From Balanoglossus misakiensis (Eukaryota > Hemichordata), in the NCBI GenBank assembly GCA_040954595.2, contig CM082578.2:7254001-7318000 (forward strand): a stretch of DNA of 64,000 nucleotides, given 5' to 3'. The position numbers and the translations under genes were made by a program. Shown piece by piece: positions 60,524-64,000 of the stretch; within the stretch, counting starts at the first letter, position 1, and the number at the start of each line of letters is the position of its first letter. Under the pieces are notes generated by a model, which did no database searches, had not been told where the DNA came from, and saw only the letters and a program-made list of their open reading frames with translations.

Positions 60524-61475
60524 CTGGAGTAAATGGATAAACAGTTGAAGTATACATTACAGGTCAGACAGTATTCCACCTTCGGGTGATATTGACAGAT
60601 TTTGTGCAGTCTGGTATGGCAAGCAATGTCAACTGCACCTGTCAAACAGTAAAAGGGAAATCTGTCTTGCATGCAAGGAGACACTGACTGAAACAGCCAA
60701 CCTGTCACTCAGTGATTAAAACTCCATCTTATATCATCACTTTATTTTGCTGTTCAAGTTCTGCTTGGATTTTTATCAGAATTCATAACTGCATTTTCGA
60801 TTGTGCTTATTATGTCCACGCATCTATAGGCCTACTTTCCCATTTATGTACCTCTGTACTTCGACTAAAGTACTACCTATGGCTGTGGCTATCTCACATT
60901 CATGGTCTAGGCCTACACAGAAATAATTCAAACAGTTAGATTAGTTTCACAATATCCGAATACAAATTACCACAGGCAATGGCACCATCACACTGTGTGC
61001 ACTGTGATGCGACCTGAGTTGCACAACACGACTTTCGTATATGAATCCACACCTGCAGTTTATAACCAACCGTAGCTCGATTTTTCGGTTTTGCCTGGTG
61101 TCGGAGGTTGGGATCCGAACACCAGGCACAACCTCGATCGACCTACATCAGCACTGCAGCCGATATGGACCCACTGCCTGTGACGTTTACCGATGTAAGT
61201 ATGACTCCCCGACAACGCGGATCATCTTCCAACTTTCTAATGCTCGTCACAAATTCCCGCAAGAAGTCTGACGTGAAACTGTTCACTGGCGGGCGGTTCA
61301 TTTTCAAGACAGCTATCCCAGCATCCATGTATTCATCGCTGACATCAATTTGTACCAGACTTCCGGAGTTGTTGGTACTGCTTGCACAGTTGCGGATCAT
61401 ATGTGAGCCAGGGTGCCATGCGCGCTGGAAGGGATACGCGAACACTTCCCTCCTAAATAAATGACGCGTGGCCAT
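59909..61475 (-). CDS. ECI1: Enoyl-CoA delta isomerase 1-like protein, mitochondrial (two exons)
   Basis: The CDS joins 61475-61191 and 60523-59909, giving 299 residues against about 302 for human ECI1. Enzymes of this crotonase family convert 3-cis/trans- to 2-trans-enoyl-CoA in beta-oxidation of unsaturated fatty acids. The N-terminus MATRHLFRREVFAYPFQRAW is Arg-rich and amphipathic, as expected for mitochondrial import. The start has a strong context (GAGATGG). VFSAGLDLTEF at about 100-110 and GHAVAGGCAIAQFCDYRV at about 145-162 supply the two oxyanion-hole segments. The equivalent of NETQLG reads NATEVG (about 173-178), placing Ala at the catalytic Glu position. It is transcribed toward PDZRN and follows the LRR-Ig gene on the same strand. 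Catalytic activity is uncertain; it could be a divergent paralogue. Confidence 0.9.
60524..61190 (-). other. ECI1-like intron, 667 bp, phase 0
   Basis: GT (GTAAAC) at the 5' end and TTTACTCCAG at the 3' end. It separates GVILTS from ALPKVFSAGLDL, exactly where family members continue without a gap. It is the only intron in the coding region. Confidence 0.88.
61191..61475 (-). CDS. ECI1: ECI1-like exon 1
   Basis: Ninety-five codons run from ATG at 61475 to RGVILTS, where the donor GTAAAC follows (61190-61185). The exon holds the predicted transit peptide and the KMNRPPVNSFTSDFLRE segment typical of the crotonase N-terminal fold. Confidence 0.9.
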
Positions 61476-61794
61476 CTCGCAGAATGTTCAAACTTGCTTG
61501 AAAATAACCAAGCTTTGATAACTCAGCTCACTTGGCCCGCGCCGGACCCGGTTCTTAGGTTTGCGACCTTTGCTGACTTTTTATACATTTGGGCAAGATT
61601 CAGATTTGAAATAGCTTTTCGGATTCCAGTATCGTGAACAGTTTCAAAGTCGAGCTCATAAGTCGTGACGACACGTGGATCTTCCCTATGTATGCTATGT
61701 AATAGCATCAACAACTTAAACGTTGGCCTATATCAGTAAAGGAATACAAATGATGATAATGCTGCTGCTGCTGCAGTAGATATACAAAAAATAC

Positions 61795-61834
<40 letters not shown>
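61795..61834. repeat. (ATG)n / (GAT)n microsatellite
   Basis: About 13 uninterrupted ATG units, with a short GCT repeat 30 bases before. It lies beyond the predicted end of the LRR-Ig transcript. Confidence 0.95.
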
Positions 61835-61907
61835 CAAAACGGCGAGACTGAGAAGGTTGAGACAGTATATAATTTCGCACATTAGGGATCTTGATGGTGG
61901 ACTTATT

Positions 61908-61913
61908 TTTATT
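61908..61913 (-). terminator. Polyadenylation signal for LRR-Ig gene
   Basis: AATAAA on the minus strand, 133 bases after the stop codon of the LRR-Ig frame. Confidence 0.5.
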
Positions 61914-62045
61914 AATTTGGACTCAAAGATAACATCTTTATGCAAAGAAAAAAATTATTTAAAGTGGTGCATAAATACTCCATGGACAGTAGCTGCCTCA
62001 CCCACGAATGTCGTTTGACCATAGACAGTAGAGGGTTTGACGTTG

Positions 62046-63887
62046 TCAAAAATCCGAATAAAGGCGATTCTCTTCGCTGATCTGATTTTTGACGGACGCG
62101 TCTTCTGTGGCCGTGACCGCTAAATGGCGGGAGGCAACTACCGTCCCCTCCAGGTTCTCGGCAACGCACACGTACGTCCCGGAATCTCCGGCAGCCGCCG
62201 AGGTCTTCACCAGCGTCCCGTCGCCGGGAATCACCGACCACTCAGCCGATCCGGACGCGCTGTTCGCTGTCTGTCCGATGCGATGTCCCCTCGGAGCCAC
62301 CCAGTACACATCGGGCCGCGGCAATCCCGTGGCGTTGCACCCCAACACAACTCCGTCACCTTCATTGACGGACATCCACACTATGGGGTCATCGATTTCC
62401 GGACGGCTGCAGGTCAGGTTTTCTTGCGCGATATCTGGGACGTGCACACCTGCAAGAGACTGCGGAACGTGACAGGTGAAACCGGAGACGTACACCTGTT
62501 GACTTTTCTCCTCCGCCCATCTTCTAAAACCCTTCAGACGACAGTCACATGACCAGGGATTATCGTCCAGATGAAGATAACCCCGTCGAACGAAAGCGAA
62601 GTGGAGCTTTTCGGGAAGCGTCGTTAAGCGGTTGCCTCGCAGGTCTATGTAATAATGTGAAAAGTACAGTCCGTCAAACGAGTGCTCGTCGACCGCTTCT
62701 ACAGCCATATTATCGAGAGTGAGGACGAGGTAGAACGAAGGTGGCACCCCCTGAAACGCGTAGTCCCCGACTCTGGTTATGCGATTTCCGCCCAAATGGA
62801 TTCGGATGCGAGTGTACCGATATCCGCTTCGAAACAGTGAAACGTAGAAGGACGGAATGGTGCGGATTCGATTGTGACTGAGATCCAAGATTGAGATTTG
62901 CGAGACAACGTTGAAATGATCTGTGGGGACATCCTCGATTCGGTTGTGTGAGAGCGACAGTTCCTCGAGCTGGTTGAGCGCGGAGATGTTTGGAGGCTGT
63001 TCTAAGATATTGTTATCGAGGTAGAGGCGTTCTAGCTTGGACAACCCGGCAAACTGAGATTCTGTCAACGACGCAATTCGGTTGTTTTGCAACTTCAGCT
63101 GCCGCAACGACGAGAAATCATCGAACACTGTCGCAGGCAGGTGGCTGATAAGGTTACTGGCAAGCGAGAGTTCCCTCAAACGAGCGAAATCAAATGCCAC
63201 GAAGCGCGTCAGCTTGTTGAGATCCAAAAACAACTCCACGAGATTTCTCAAGACGTCGTACGCTGGCAAGGAGTCGTCTCCCAGTTCGTTGTCAGAGAGG
63301 TACACCTTCTTCACGTTCCGTATTCCCAGGAATGCGTCGTTCGAAAGCCTTGCTATTCGGTTGCGCGACAAGACCACATGGGCGAGTTCGGGCAAGTTCG
63401 GGAATGCGCCGACGGACGTGATGTTGTTACCCGCAAGATTTAGGTAGGTCAATCCCTTCAAATCCCTCAACGGGGGCAGGCTCGTCAGTTCATTATCGTT
63501 CAGTCGCAGTTTGTTCAGATTTGCCAAATCGCTGAAAACGCGGGTGGGTAGCCTAGACAACTTGTTGCCGTGGAGATACAAAGCGGTCAGGTTTTTCAAT
63601 CCCGTGAAGGCATCCTCGCCCAATTCTTGTAACTCATTATCGGAAATGTCCAGGTACACCAAAGCGTGGAGCCCGAGAAAGGTTTGAGAAGGGATCGCGA
63701 ATATCTCGTTTCTCTTAAGACTCAAGGTACTTGTAGTCGGAGGGATGTCTTTTGGCACTTCTGTCAGTGATCGGGACGCGCAATACGCATTGCTGTCTCC
63801 ATCACAGGTACACGTCAGTGTACATGAATACAAACCGTGAAAGACACCCAGTACAGAGAAGATGACCAAAAACCTTTTGGAGTGCAT
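62046..63887 (-). CDS. Secreted leucine-rich repeat and immunoglobulin-domain protein, intronless coding region
   Basis: 613 residues from ATG at 63887. The frame continues upstream 13 codons to a TTG just after an in-frame TAA, but ATG at 63887 is chosen because it heads a clear signal peptide (MHSKRFLVIFSVLGVFHGLY) and has G at -3. A Cys-rich LRRNT (CTLTCTCDGDSNAYC) follows, then about 16 LRRs (about 50-442) with LxxLxLxxNxI spacing. Next come LRRCT (NPWSCDCRLKGFRRW, four Cys, about 443-495) and one I-set Ig domain (LGCNATG, VYWVAP, DSGTYVCVAE; about 496-592). The tail is short and polar, with no membrane segment or GPI signal, so it is predicted secreted. LRR-Ig proteins act as cell-surface or extracellular recognition and adhesion molecules; this one resembles ISLR-type architecture. 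The orthologue cannot be assigned. Several N-glycosylation sequons occur (NLT, NIT, NLTC, CNAT). Confidence 0.92.
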   Translation of the reverse strand: MHSKRFLVIFSVLGVFHGLYSCTLTCTCDGDSNAYCASRSLTEVPKDIPPTTSTLSLKRNEIFAIPSQTFLGLHALVYLDISDNELQELGEDAFTGLKNLTALYLHGNKLSRLPTRVFSDLANLNKLRLNDNELTSLPPLRDLKGLTYLNLAGNNITSVGAFPNLPELAHVVLSRNRIARLSNDAFLGIRNVKKVYLSDNELGDDSLPAYDVLRNLVELFLDLNKLTRFVAFDFARLRELSLASNLISHLPATVFDDFSSLRQLKLQNNRIASLTESQFAGLSKLERLYLDNNILEQPPNISALNQLEELSLSHNRIEDVPTDHFNVVSQISILDLSHNRIRTIPSFYVSLFRSGYRYTRIRIHLGGNRITRVGDYAFQGVPPSFYLVLTLDNMAVEAVDEHSFDGLYFSHYYIDLRGNRLTTLPEKLHFAFVRRGYLHLDDNPWSCDCRLKGFRRWAEEKSQQVYVSGFTCHVPQSLAGVHVPDIAQENLTCSRPEIDDPIVWMSVNEGDGVVLGCNATGLPRPDVYWVAPRGHRIGQTANSASGSAEWSVIPGDGTLVKTSAAAGDSGTYVCVAENLEGTVVASRHLAVTATEDASVKNQISEENRLYSDF

Positions 63888-64000
63888 GGCCGTGTACGGC
63901 TGATAACCCAGCAAATCCTCCTTCAATTAGGGTCGTTCCTGTCAGTAAAGTAAAATTGCGTAAATTCCTACATAATAATGATATTGAACAATCCCCACCA
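63888..64000 (-). other. 5' flank or leader of LRR-Ig gene, with candidate splice acceptor
   Basis: On the minus strand, TTTTACTTTACTGACAG ends at 63939 and looks like a 3' splice site just before the start codon. The gene may therefore have a non-coding first exon outside the window. No promoter element is evident in the remaining bases. Confidence 0.35.

Larger units (their letters stand above)
61476..62045. other. Intergenic DNA between ECI1-like and LRR-Ig genes
   Basis: This holds the 5' flank of ECI1 and the 3' UTR of the LRR-Ig gene, with a (GAT)n tract at 61795-61834. A minus-strand open frame at 61523-61714 is not recognisable. No TATA box is obvious upstream of ECI1. Confidence 0.6.

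Noticed and set aside
61523-61714. 63-codon minus-strand frame just upstream of ECI1
   Set aside because: No homology recognised; ECI1 exon 1 already has a good start and transit peptide.
62124-62552. 142-codon plus-strand frame
   Set aside because: Antisense shadow of the LRR-Ig coding region.
63888-63926. 13-codon upstream extension of the LRR-Ig frame
   Set aside because: It begins with TTG, not ATG; the ATG at 63887 heads a proper signal peptide.

Overview
The window looks like nuclear DNA of a bilaterian animal, most likely a marine invertebrate. It has intron-split genes with GT-AG junctions, long AT-rich introns, GC-richer exons, many microsatellites, and long G or C homopolymers. 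The three genes match animal families: PDZRN3/4, mitochondrial enoyl-CoA isomerase ECI1, and a secreted LRR-Ig protein. The phylum cannot be fixed from sequence alone; brachiopod, mollusc, hemichordate or cephalochordate would all fit.

Layout. Positions 1-36807 contain no exon I can support. They are probably a very long upstream intron of the PDZRN gene, or partly intergenic DNA. They hold a 217-bp tandem duplication, a pogo-like transposon interrupted by a second element, a second copy of that element in inverted orientation 6.8 kb away, a long (AG)n tract, and several RFX X-box-like palindromes. Positions 36808-54380 (+) hold seven exons of a PDZRN3/4 orthologue, joined in one frame. They cover the second half of PDZ1, the linker, all of PDZ2, a conserved acidic linker, and a large terminal exon ending in the class I PDZ ligand VTTV. 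The RING, the TRAF-like zinc fingers and the first half of PDZ1 must lie upstream of or outside the window. The 3' UTR runs to about 55530. Positions 55531-59700 are intergenic, between convergent genes.

Positions 59909-61475 (-) hold a complete two-exon ECI1-like gene. Positions 62046-63887 (-) hold an LRR-Ig gene whose whole coding region is uninterrupted. ECI1 and the LRR-Ig gene are tandem on the minus strand and convergent with PDZRN. The three proteins act in different compartments (cytosol/cell cortex, mitochondrion, secretory pathway), so there is no evidence that they work together.

Most interesting items: the 0.8-kb head-out inverted repeat, whose copies each carry a GC-rich 166-bp foldback and two perfect CRE sites; the dispersed array of RFX X-box palindromes; a TTAA-ended palindromic MITE pair; the ECI1-like protein with alanine at the catalytic glutamate position; and the intronless secreted LRR-Ig protein with atypical terminal repeats.
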